A DNA stretch of 5,822 nucleotides from Methanosarcinales archaeon (GTDB taxonomy: Archaea; Halobacteriota; Methanosarcinia; Methanosarcinales; EX4572-44). The translations under genes and the position numbers were made by a program. The stretch's first letter is position 1, and every line of letters starts with the position of its first letter. The stretch is taken from NCBI GenBank assembly GCA_004212095.1, contig RXIJ01000106.1:1-5822 (forward strand), written 5' to 3'. Of this stretch, positions 1-5,285 are shown one piece after another. The notes under the pieces are model-generated. The model saw only the letters and a program-made list of their open reading frames with translations, had not been told where the DNA came from and searched no databases.

Positions 1-2
1 CA

Positions 3-35
3 AATCTGCTTGGTTACGAGCCAAAAACCGAGTAG
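3..35 (+). CDS. Possible 3' end of a gene entering from the left edge
   Basis: One plus-strand frame is open from the window edge and ends in TAG at 33-35, giving a tail that reads NLLGYEPKTE. The composition is protein-like, and a plus-strand gene ending here would be convergent with the minus-strand gene that ends at 99. Only ten residues are visible, so no product can be named. The other two plus frames are also open for 80-90 bases, so openness alone is weak support. Confidence 0.2.
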   Translation, partial: NLLGYEPKTE

Positions 36-81
36 TTTGTTGCTGCCCTCACACATCTATGTTTCTTGTTTGCACAGGCTA

Positions 82-98
82 TAAGAAATAAAACAACG
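82..98 (-). terminator. Candidate oligo-T terminator after the phosphatase-like gene
   Basis: Immediately downstream of the TAG stop of the minus-strand gene ending at 99, the minus strand is T-rich (TTGTTTTATTTCTT). Archaeal RNA polymerase commonly terminates at oligo-T tracts without a hairpin, and none is seen here. This is a compositional call only. Confidence 0.35.
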
Positions 99-866
99 CT
101 AAACCTCATTCTTTGTCAGCAAACAGATAAAGAGTTGATCACTTTTCCCTGTATTATACATGTCATGCTTTGCATGAATCGGATGATCCCCGCAGATTAT
201 CACACAAGCATCCGAACCCATGGCTTCAATAATATCTGATATGTGCTGGTCAATTTTCTCTGCAGCAGTAACAAGATCCTTAAAACTTCTTTCCTCGTGA
301 GCATACCGGTCAATAGCCCTGAAATGGATTGCAGTAATAACAGGCTTCTTTTTTAGAATATTTAGAGAAAGCTGCTTGATTTTTATGTCATAGTCAAGCA
401 TATCATCACTATCTGCAACACCTTCAACGAGATCAATCTTTGTTCGCATTGCGTCCGCACCCTCGCTTTCTATAACAAGAGCGGCAGAAATGTTAGAATC
501 GACAGCACGTTCAAGCAGTGATTTGATTGGAGATGTAGGCACATCAGCAGTCGCAAGTATCTTGTGTGTGGCTGGATAGCACCCTGTTAGAATCGATGCA
601 ATTGCGGGCGTTGTGTGTGACGCTACCGATTTGCACATGATAATAATCCCATGAAGATGTGGCATCACATCTTCAAGTTTCCGGTAGATTGGATAATCAA
701 GGCTATCAATAATTATTAGCACCACCCGCTTACAATGACAATTCCTGAAGCTTGCCATCAATTCGGGTATCACCACACCATCAGCACCTGGAAGTGGTGT
801 TTTTGTCAGCTCTGCAATGGTCGGTGCAATGTCAACGAGACTGTACATAGGACGTTTTGTATTCAC
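99..866 (-). CDS. Alkaline phosphatase superfamily protein (phosphodiesterase / nucleotide pyrophosphatase-like)
   Basis: This 255-aa soluble protein has the metal-site layout of the alkaline phosphatase / type I phosphodiesterase superfamily, which hydrolyses phosphate or sulfate esters at a two-metal centre. Seen: VVLIIIDSLD with D54 as a likely metal ligand; SHTTPA around residues 83-88, with T85 or T86 as candidate nucleophile; a TG.YP segment near 94-98; HFRAIDRYAH with D186 and H190; and GDHP with D227 and H228, followed by H231/H234. The segment SLVDIAPTIAEL (9-20) plus PLPGADG, which normally lies near the C-terminus of such enzymes, is here at the N-terminus, so the order looks permuted. 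There is no signal peptide, so it is probably cytoplasmic. The GTG start at 866 is about 29 bp from a TATA-like box; an ATG at 848 (residue 7) is an alternative. The length is short for the superfamily. The substrate is unknown. Confidence 0.75.
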   Translation of the reverse strand: MNTKRPMYSLVDIAPTIAELTKTPLPGADGVVIPELMASFRNCHCKRVVLIIIDSLDYPIYRKLEDVMPHLHGIIIMCKSVASHTTPAIASILTGCYPATHKILATADVPTSPIKSLLERAVDSNISAALVIESEGADAMRTKIDLVEGVADSDDMLDYDIKIKQLSLNILKKKPVITAIHFRAIDRYAHEERSFKDLVTAAEKIDQHISDIIEAMGSDACVIICGDHPIHAKHDMYNTGKSDQLFICLLTKNEV

Positions 867-890
867 TATACTATCTGACTATCGGGCAGG

Positions 891-900
891 TATTAAATTT
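891..900 (-). promoter_or_regulatory. TATA-like box for the phosphatase-like gene, suggesting a leaderless mRNA
   Basis: In the 47-bp gap after the triple-J gene, the minus strand reads AAATTTAATA, preceded by a purine-rich GGAAAAA that could serve as BRE. Its centre lies about 29 bp before the GTG at 866, and no Shine-Dalgarno lies before that codon. This spacing fits archaeal leaderless initiation at or near the start codon. The gene could then be expressed independently of the genes upstream. Confidence 0.4.
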
Positions 901-913
901 TTCCACCGGTTTT

Positions 914-2032
914 TCAGAGTTTTGTTCTGAGTTCATCTACTTTTTCCAGTACCTTATTTACCTCTGCATCATCCACTTCTTCCACATCGACCTCATGCAG
1001 CAGATCCAACCACTTTTTATTTTTTAATAGCCAATCATAATCATTTCTCAGTCTAAAATTCTTTAAAACACTGTATGCAAGATTGACTTCCGAAGTTCTT
1101 TCTTTGTCTTTGTATGCATCTCTTATTATATTCTCGACTTCTTGTTTATCCTCTGGAATTGAAGACAGGTCAATGGTTAGCACATCATAAAATGTTCTAT
1201 CTTCGATATATGCCTCCCAATCATTATGCATGTTTATAATTTGTTCATACTTTTTTATATGCTCATAATGTCTAAGTGTCATCAGGTATGTTACATCTCT
1301 GCCTTCCCAGAACGCTTTTTCGCTTTTAAACATCTCCGATTTTTCTTCACCAAATATCTCATCCAGCACGTCAAGCATAAAGTCATATTCAAACCTTAAC
1401 TGTGGGTCGTTTATTATTTTATAGAGCTCTTCCACAAGTCTCTCATCTATGTCTTTATTTTTACATTTCACATCTTCCCCAATCTCCAGTTTTGTTCGGT
1501 CAACACCAAGAAGTTCATAAAACGTTGGGGCACCATGGAAAAAAAGCTGCTGCCACACACCGTGGTTCTCTCTGATATAATTCAAGATGGTCTGATCTTT
1601 TTCTTTTTCCAACCAGTCAGTATGCTCCCCGGTAAGCTCCTGTCTTTCCTTTGCAGCGTAGTTCTGCGTAACCTTTTTGAAAAGATAAATAATCTCATCG
1701 TAATCAGATCGCTTCTTACTGCTGCTTAAGATCTCACAGGCTCTTTTAAGCACATCATCAGGGTATATGGAATATTTCTTCTTTCGTTCATACGCTTTTT
1801 CAACTGCATCAGAACTGGCATTCTTTGATACACAGAGCATGCAATAGCAAGTCGGCAGTCCGGCATACAGGTCATCGACATAAACCAAATAACTCTCTTC
1901 AAACTTCTGAAGTTTTTTTAGATGCTGTCCTACTCTCGATGTGTCCATGTATCGCGAAGGGATTTCCCAGTATGGATCGTCACATACATAAAGCTGCATC
2001 CATTCGTCAAACGCATTCTTCTTTTCTGACAT
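914..2032 (-). CDS. Protein with three degenerate J-like domains lacking an intact HPD
   Basis: This 372-aa, charged, soluble protein has no membrane segment. I see three segments resembling DnaJ J-domains. The first spans about 61-115 (CYCMLCVSKNAS, then KRSDYDEI). The second spans about 169-222 (TFYELLGVD, then LRFEYDFML). The third spans about 279-337 (TFYDVLTID, then LRNDYDWLL). Each keeps the helix I 'Y.LL.V' start and the helix IV 'R..YD' end. The HPD tripeptide that stimulates Hsp70 ATPase is YPD (90-92) in the first and absent in the others, and the helix II-III region is shortened. It is therefore unlikely to be a conventional DnaJ and may be a binding or scaffold module. The C-terminal 30 residues are acidic and probably helical. 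A strong AAGGAG lies 4 nt before the ATG, and the upstream ubiquitin-like ORF ends 1 nt before it, so the two are probably cotranscribed. The J-like calls are by eye. Confidence 0.7.
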   Translation of the reverse strand: MSEKKNAFDEWMQLYVCDDPYWEIPSRYMDTSRVGQHLKKLQKFEESYLVYVDDLYAGLPTCYCMLCVSKNASSDAVEKAYERKKKYSIYPDDVLKRACEILSSSKKRSDYDEIIYLFKKVTQNYAAKERQELTGEHTDWLEKEKDQTILNYIRENHGVWQQLFFHGAPTFYELLGVDRTKLEIGEDVKCKNKDIDERLVEELYKIINDPQLRFEYDFMLDVLDEIFGEEKSEMFKSEKAFWEGRDVTYLMTLRHYEHIKKYEQIINMHNDWEAYIEDRTFYDVLTIDLSSIPEDKQEVENIIRDAYKDKERTSEVNLAYSVLKNFRLRNDYDWLLKNKKWLDLLHEVDVEEVDDAEVNKVLEKVDELRTKL

Positions 2033-2033
2033 T

Positions 2034-2162
2034 TTACTCCTTCTGTCTTAATTCCAGTATAGAGCCATCCTTGATACCCATGTCTTTGACCATGCAGTCA
2101 TCCTCAAGCTCACGATCCTCATAAAAAATACCCATTTCATCGCTTAAAATGTCTTTTTTCAC
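2034..2162 (-). CDS. Ubiquitin-like beta-grasp fragment, 42 aa
   Basis: A short frame starts at GTG 2162 and ends in TAA at 2034-2036. Its product matches the C-terminal half of a ubiquitin-like fold: GIFYEDRELEDD corresponds to ubiquitin LIFAGKQLEDG, and MGIKDGSILELR corresponds to YNIQKESTLHLVLR. It ends in RQKE with no GG tail, so there is no sign of conjugation. Ubiquitin-like domains are about 75 residues, and the first two strands and most of the helix are missing. The same frame upstream meets a stop within about 20 codons, so no complete domain can be recovered. The GTG overlaps the stop of the GrpE-like fragment (GTGA), and the stop lies 1 nt before the triple-J ATG. It is either a real miniature protein or the remnant of a deletion. 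The fold similarity is judged by eye. Confidence 0.5.
   Translation of the reverse strand: MKKDILSDEMGIFYEDRELEDDCMVKDMGIKDGSILELRQKE
2037..2042 (-). promoter_or_regulatory. Shine-Dalgarno AAGGAG for the triple-J gene
   Basis: The minus strand reads AAGGAG, then TAAA, then the ATG at 2032. This strong ribosome-binding site lies inside the last codons of the ubiquitin-like ORF and fixes the start of the triple-J protein. Confidence 0.7.
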
Positions 2163-2338
2163 AAGATCACATCGCTGGATACTTTTCTTCGTATTTCCTT
2201 TTCTTCATCCCGGTACCGCTCTTTATATCTCGAGAAGTCAGATTTCATCTTTTTGGCTTTAGCCTTCAGTGATGTGATCAACTCCGCATTTTCATCCAGT
2301 TCCTTCTTTGAGATGACAACGATTTCACTCTCTTTCAT
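2159..2338 (-). pseudogene. grpE: Truncated GrpE-like N-terminal fragment, 59 aa
   Basis: The frame opens at ATG 2338 and stops at TGA 2161-2159. The product has a short variable start, a heptad-like helix (ELITSLKAKAKKMKSDF), and then DFSRYKERYRDEEKEIRRKV. The last segment matches the GrpE signature that usually reads like ADFENYRKR..REKEE.R. GrpE is the nucleotide exchange factor of DnaK and is typically 170-200 aa. Here the polypeptide ends just where the family continues into the LL.VLDNLERA helix, so the dimer four-helix bundle and the beta-wing head are absent. Only about 130 nt remain before the triple-J gene, so a simple frameshift cannot restore them. GAGGAG lies 12 nt upstream. It may be a pseudogene, or a surviving small coiled-coil protein in a co-chaperone operon. 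Confidence 0.55.
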
Positions 2339-2350
2339 AGGTATTCCTAT

Positions 2351-2356
2351 CTCCTC
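2351..2356 (-). promoter_or_regulatory. Possible Shine-Dalgarno GAGGAG for the GrpE-like ORF
   Basis: GAGGAG on the minus strand sits 12 nt before the ATG at 2338. This is a little far, but the motif is strong. It supports translation of the short GrpE-like frame rather than complete decay. Confidence 0.4.
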
Positions 2357-2400
2357 ATTAACAGTATCATTAATTTAAGTTTATTGGTGAAAAGGGCGAT

Positions 2401-2410
2401 TATATTTTAA
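2401..2410 (-). promoter_or_regulatory. TATA-like box for the co-chaperone-like operon
   Basis: The minus strand reads TTAAAATATA. A start about 27 bp downstream would give a 5' leader of roughly 40 nt containing the GAGGAG at 2351-2356. A second AT-rich candidate (CTTAAATTAATG, near 2366-2378) is closer to the gene. These are sequence resemblances only. Confidence 0.35.
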
Positions 2411-2545
2411 CCCAGTTTTGACAGATTCTACTCTTTTTGATATTGGTCAATCTAAAAATCCGGAATAAAGCTAGAATTAAAAAGAAACGCGAAATTCACA
2501 GGGTAATTTGACAGCCTCTTTATGAAGTAACCAAGATTCGATAAA

Positions 2546-2553
2546 CTATTTAT
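2546..2553 (+). promoter_or_regulatory. TATA-like box for kptA-larE
   Basis: CTATTTAT is centred about 28 bp before the kptA ATG at 2578, and no Shine-Dalgarno precedes that ATG. The spacing fits archaeal leaderless transcription starting at or next to the start codon. LarE would then be translated by coupling. Confidence 0.45.
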
Positions 2554-2577
2554 GCTGTACTGCGTAAATATAATACA

Positions 2578-3195
2578 ATGATACGTGAGTGCAGACAACA
2601 TGGATATTTTAGAGGAGAACGATGCGTTTGCGGAGACAGTGGGGAACTCGTACTTGATGATGTTAGATTAAAACGTATTGGCAGGTTCGTTTCTGGTGCA
2701 CTGCGGCACTTCCCGAATGATGTGGGGCTCGCAATGAGTTTAAAAGGATGGGTAAACCTTGATCTGCTGGTTGAAGTAATGCAAGAACGCTACCGATGGG
2801 CAACAAAGAAACACCTTATAGCACTGGTTGAATCAGATGGAAAAGGTAGATATGAAATACAGAACAGGCGTATACGTGCACGATACGGGCATTCAACTAA
2901 TGTAACACTCGACTTTCCAGACACAACTTTGCCCACACTTTATTATGGTACAAGTGAAGAAGAAGTGGATATAATCTTAGAAAATGGCATCAAACCATTA
3001 AAACAGCGCTACGTGCACCTTAGTACGGATGTTGAGAAAGCTGTGAAGGCAGCAAGCATTCACACAGAAAAACCAATAATAATCGAAATAGATGCTACAA
3101 ACTCGCAGAAAAACAACATTCTGATGATGCAAGCAACAGATGACATCGTGCTCTCAGAGATAATACTAGCTCAATACCTGCGCCGTTTAAAATGA
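2578..3195 (+). CDS. kptA: RNA 2'-phosphotransferase (KptA/Tpt1 family)
   Basis: The family removes an internal RNA 2'-phosphate using NAD+, via a 2'-phospho-ADP-ribosyl intermediate. Some members also ADP-ribosylate nucleic acid ends. At 205 aa the protein is typical for the archaeal form. Seen: an N-terminal cluster C5, H8, C16 and C18 (CRQHGYFRGERCVCG), probably zinc-binding; GRFVSGALRHFP with R43; the RIRARYGHS segment with R100 and H105; YYGTSEEEVDIILENGI; and RYVHLST with R144. These give the Arg-His-Arg-type catalytic set of the family, so it looks intact. The ATG at 2578 begins MIREC, the expected family start. The stop overlaps the larE start (ATGA), implying coupled translation. Archaeal tRNA splicing by RtcB leaves no 2'-phosphate, so the physiological substrate is open. 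Confidence 0.93.
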   Translation: MIRECRQHGYFRGERCVCGDSGELVLDDVRLKRIGRFVSGALRHFPNDVGLAMSLKGWVNLDLLVEVMQERYRWATKKHLIALVESDGKGRYEIQNRRIRARYGHSTNVTLDFPDTTLPTLYYGTSEEEVDIILENGIKPLKQRYVHLSTDVEKAVKAASIHTEKPIIIEIDATNSQKNNILMMQATDDIVLSEIILAQYLRRLK

Positions 3196-3989
3196 TGGAA
3201 AAGGTAGAGAATATAAAAAAAATACTAAAGAAAAATGGTTGTGCAGCAGTAGCTTTCTCAGGGGGTGCTGACAGCAGTCTTCTTACTTACCTTGCAAAAC
3301 AGAGTCTTGATGAGCAGGCAATCGCAGTTACTGCAAACCTATCTTCTCTTACAGAAGGTGAGTTGAGAGATGCACAAGGAATTGCACGAGAGATTGGAAT
3401 ACAGCATTTTATAGTCGACTATGACGAATTAAGTGAAGCTGGTTTTGCTGAAAATAATCCCAATCGCTGTTACTATTGTAAAAGAGGACTTTTTAAACAG
3501 ATTAAAAGAGTAGCTGAAAAACACGGCATCGGTGTGATTGTGGATGGTACTAATGCGTCTGAGATGAAAGGACGCCGCCCCGGTTATCAAGCTGCCATAG
3601 AGGCAGGTGTTCTCATGCCTTATGTTGAATGTGGTGTTACAGCCACAGAAATACGTGTAATATCAAAAAAGATCGGGCTCTCCACTTTTGATAAGCCGGC
3701 TATGGCGTGTTTGTCATCACGTTTTCCTTATGGACAAAAAATAACTCGCGAGTCCCTTAGGCGTGTTAATCTGGCCGAAGCGTATCTGAAAAGATCTGGT
3801 CTCACACAGCTTCGAGTAAGAGACCATGACAATCTTGCACGAATTGAAGTAGAACCCAAACAATTCGATATAATCCTACACAAGAGTGCAGAAATACATT
3901 CTTATCTAAAAAAACTTGGATTTAAGTATGTAACTCTTGATATCAAGGGGTTTCGGAGTGGCAGCATGGATGAAATTGGGAGCTTATAG
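3192..3989 (+). CDS. larE: ATP-dependent sacrificial sulfur transferase LarE
   Basis: LarE is a PP-loop ATPase that adenylylates the pyridinium dicarboxylate mononucleotide carboxyls and inserts sulfur, on the way to the nickel-pincer nucleotide of lactate racemase and related enzymes. The 265-aa length is typical. Seen: PP-loop SGGADSS (23-29); RCYYCK with C93 and C96; VDGTNASEMKGRRPG (117-131); and KPAMACLSSRFPYG with C173, which is equivalent in position to the sacrificial Cys176 of Lactobacillus plantarum LarE. The C-terminus has RVRDHDNLARIEVE and GFRSGSMDE, both family hallmarks. C93, C96 and C173 together could instead hold an iron-sulfur cluster, as proposed for some LarE enzymes; that is inference. 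It starts in the ATGA overlap with kptA; a second ATG follows directly. No larA, larB or larC is in the window, so the recipient enzyme is unknown. Confidence 0.92.
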   Translation: MMEKVENIKKILKKNGCAAVAFSGGADSSLLTYLAKQSLDEQAIAVTANLSSLTEGELRDAQGIAREIGIQHFIVDYDELSEAGFAENNPNRCYYCKRGLFKQIKRVAEKHGIGVIVDGTNASEMKGRRPGYQAAIEAGVLMPYVECGVTATEIRVISKKIGLSTFDKPAMACLSSRFPYGQKITRESLRRVNLAEAYLKRSGLTQLRVRDHDNLARIEVEPKQFDIILHKSAEIHSYLKKLGFKYVTLDIKGFRSGSMDEIGSL

Positions 3990-3992
3990 AAA

Positions 3993-4014
3993 CTGCAAAG
4001 CTTGCGTTTTGCAG
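3993..4014 (+). repeat. Hairpin 1, just after the larE stop
   Basis: CTGCAAAGC pairs with GTTTTGCAG, giving nine base pairs with one G-T wobble around the loop TTGC. It begins 4 nt after the larE stop codon and could protect or end the larE transcript, although the following bases (AAAATAACT) are not a T-run. It is the first member of the hairpin cluster. Confidence 0.6.
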
Positions 4015-4028
4015 AAAATAACTATCAA

Positions 4029-4065
4029 CTGCATAATTCTTGATTGCGATAGCAATCGAGTGCAG
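4029..4065 (+). repeat. Hairpin 2, two-part stem
   Basis: CTTGATTGC (4039-4047) pairs with GCAATCGAG (4052-4060) around the loop GATA: nine pairs, one of them G-T. Outside this, CTGCA (4029-4033) pairs with TGCAG (4061-4065) across a five-base bulge, TAATT. It is the best-formed structure in the cluster. Confidence 0.65.
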
Positions 4066-4093
4066 AAATACCTGTAACCTTCAATTCTTGACT

Positions 4094-4121
4094 CTTGCAA
4101 GCACGCACAACTTCGTTGTGC
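4094..4121 (+). repeat. Hairpin 3 and adjacent 8-bp palindrome
   Basis: GCACAAC (4105-4111) pairs perfectly with GTTGTGC (4115-4121) around the loop TTC. Just upstream is the perfect palindrome CTTGCAAG (4094-4101). The right arm runs directly into the third TGCAGAA word. Confidence 0.6.
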
Positions 4122-4156
4122 AGAATCATCCACTCCGTGTGCAGAAACAATTCTCA

Positions 4157-4169
4157 ACTACGAAGTAGT
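4157..4169 (+). repeat. Hairpin 4 (ACTAC / GTAGT)
   Basis: ACTAC (4157-4161) pairs with GTAGT (4165-4169) around GAA. The right side continues as CAAG, which would pair with CTTG if the left flank carried the TTG of the other copies. It actually reads CTCA, so this copy appears decayed. Confidence 0.45.
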
Positions 4170-4190
4170 CAAGTGCTACAGCAACCAGGT

Positions 4191-5285
4191 TCACATAAGT
4201 TTGAATGGGGTTAGAGTTATGCATAAGGTAGCAAGGATAAAAGTGATGATGCCAAGCAACATGCGCCTTGTATCGATTGGTCGTACATCATCGATTGGTG
4301 GGGGGTGTCCAGCTGCTGCAAAGAATGATAAAAATATCCCCCAGAAGAGCCAGATCGTACCTTCCTGCTTAAGCATGTAAGTTACAACAAGTCCAAGGAC
4401 TATAATCACAAATGGAGTCAGGCGTGATATATAGCTTGCTTTCTTTCCAAGCATAGCACGGAGCACATGTCCACCATCAAGCTGTCCTGCTGGTATGAGG
4501 TTAAGAGATGTTATGAGCATGCCAACCCATCCAGCAAACGCTACCGGATGCATCGACTCTCCAGCATGTCCAACAATGTTTGCTAAAAAAACAAATAATG
4601 GGGGAAGCTGGACACCAATCACCTCCCCGCCAACATGCTGTATATTAACTGGTGGAAGTGTGAGACCGATGAGAGTCACAATCACAGATGCTACCAATCC
4701 TACAAGAGGACCTGATATGCCAACATCAAAGAGGGCTTCCCGGTTTTGTATGGGACTCCGCTGTTTGATTACTGCACCCATCGTACCTATGATGCTTGGG
4801 AATGGTATAAAATAAGGGAGACTGGTTTTCATACCATGCATTCTTGCTACTACATAATGCCCCATTTCATGAGAGCCGAGCACAGTCATTATTGCAATGG
4901 TAAATGGAAGTCCCTTATAGATGAGATGCGGCTGTGCTGCTGGGTTCACACCAAACATAGTAGCACCCATAATCATAGTAGTAAAAAATGTGGCAACTGC
5001 AAGCAAGATGTTTATCCATACGCGCTCTTTCTTCTCCTCTACGTGTTTTCTGATGATTATGACGTATTCACCAAGATGATACTTAAACTCTGTTTGAAAT
5101 CCTTTTGTTATAAACAGGTCGTATAACTCTTTCGGCAATTCCTTTTCATCCACAAGAGGTGTGCCGTGAAGCACAACAGCGTCTTCGCCGTAGGTATAGT
5201 CATAGACGTTAAAGTAAGGTGTAAGAATGTCTATACAGGTATTGATAAACTCATTCACATTACCGGGCTCAATCCCATCCTTCAT
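4191..5285 (-). CDS. Site-2 protease family membrane metalloprotease (M50)
   Basis: This 364-aa intramembrane zinc protease belongs to the S2P/M50 family, which cleaves substrates within or near the membrane. Seen: a soluble N-terminal domain (about 1-88); a first membrane helix (about 90-112); HEMGH with H139, E140 and H143 as the zinc/catalytic motif; SLPYFIPFP (155-163) and GTMGAVIKQRSP; ALFDVGISGPLVG (184-196); and NLIPAGQLDGGH with D270 as the third zinc ligand. Further hydrophobic helices lie near 195-210, 226-240, 248-265, 290-305, 310-325 and 341-358, for about eight in all. All catalytic residues are present, so it should be active. The start ATG at 5285 overlaps the stop of the upstream dehydratase gene (ATGA), so translation is probably coupled, although no functional link between the two is known to me. 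The substrate is unknown. Confidence 0.9.
   Translation of the reverse strand: MKDGIEPGNVNEFINTCIDILTPYFNVYDYTYGEDAVVLHGTPLVDEKELPKELYDLFITKGFQTEFKYHLGEYVIIIRKHVEEKKERVWINILLAVATFFTTMIMGATMFGVNPAAQPHLIYKGLPFTIAIMTVLGSHEMGHYVVARMHGMKTSLPYFIPFPSIIGTMGAVIKQRSPIQNREALFDVGISGPLVGLVASVIVTLIGLTLPPVNIQHVGGEVIGVQLPPLFVFLANIVGHAGESMHPVAFAGWVGMLITSLNLIPAGQLDGGHVLRAMLGKKASYISRLTPFVIIVLGLVVTYMLKQEGTIWLFWGIFLSFFAAAGHPPPIDDVRPIDTRRMLLGIITFILATLCITLTPFKLM

Larger units (their letters stand above)
2339..2577. other. Divergent intergenic region
   Basis: This stretch of about 240 bp separates the minus-strand co-chaperone-like set from kptA-larE. It is AT-rich and contains candidate TATA boxes for both directions. 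I see no RNA gene and no convincing ORF. An 8-mer, TTTGACAG, occurs twice in the same orientation (2417-2424 and 2507-2514); this may be chance. Confidence 0.6.
3990..4190. repeat. Cluster of small hairpins with recurring TGCAGAA and AATTCTTGA words
   Basis: This gap of about 200 bp lies between the convergent larE and protease genes and has no plausible ORF. TGCAGAA occurs at 4010-4016, 4061-4067, 4119-4125 and 4140-4146. AATTCTTGA occurs at 4035-4043 and 4083-4091, with the variant AATTCTCAA at 4149-4157. Between these words sit short inverted repeats whose arms differ from copy to copy but remain complementary. The spacing is irregular (51, 58 and 21 bp between TGCAGAA copies), so it is not a CRISPR. 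It looks like a degenerate family of small palindromic elements. The function is unknown. Confidence 0.65.

Noticed and set aside
1535..1729. Plus-strand open frame of 64 codons
   Set aside because: It lies antisense inside the triple-J gene. The product includes a run of phenylalanines produced by Lys/Glu codons on the other strand and resembles no family.
1825..2124. Plus-strand open frame of 99 codons
   Set aside because: Antisense to the start of the triple-J gene and the ubiquitin-like frame. The Ser-rich tail is low-complexity, whereas the minus-strand frames have recognisable folds.
2034..2338. A single frameshifted gene spanning the GrpE-like and ubiquitin-like frames
   Set aside because: The GrpE-like frame stops before the A-run that could slip. 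The two segments also belong to different folds, so a frameshift would not rebuild one known protein.
2417..2514. Direct repeat TTTGACAG at 2417-2424 and 2507-2514, resembling a bacterial -35 box
   Set aside because: Two 8-mers in an AT-rich gap are not convincing. No matching -10 spacing is seen, and the genes look archaeal, with TATA-like promoters.
3990..4190. The hairpin cluster read as a decayed CRISPR array
   Set aside because: The recurring words are too short (7-9 bases) and irregularly spaced (51, 58 and 21 bp), and share nothing with the true CRISPR repeat at 5786-5822.
4495..5126. Two overlapping plus-strand frames (4495-4815 and 4746-5126)
   Set aside because: Both are antisense to the M50 protease, whose catalytic motifs are intact. 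The antisense products have Cys/His/Pro-rich, non-protein-like composition.
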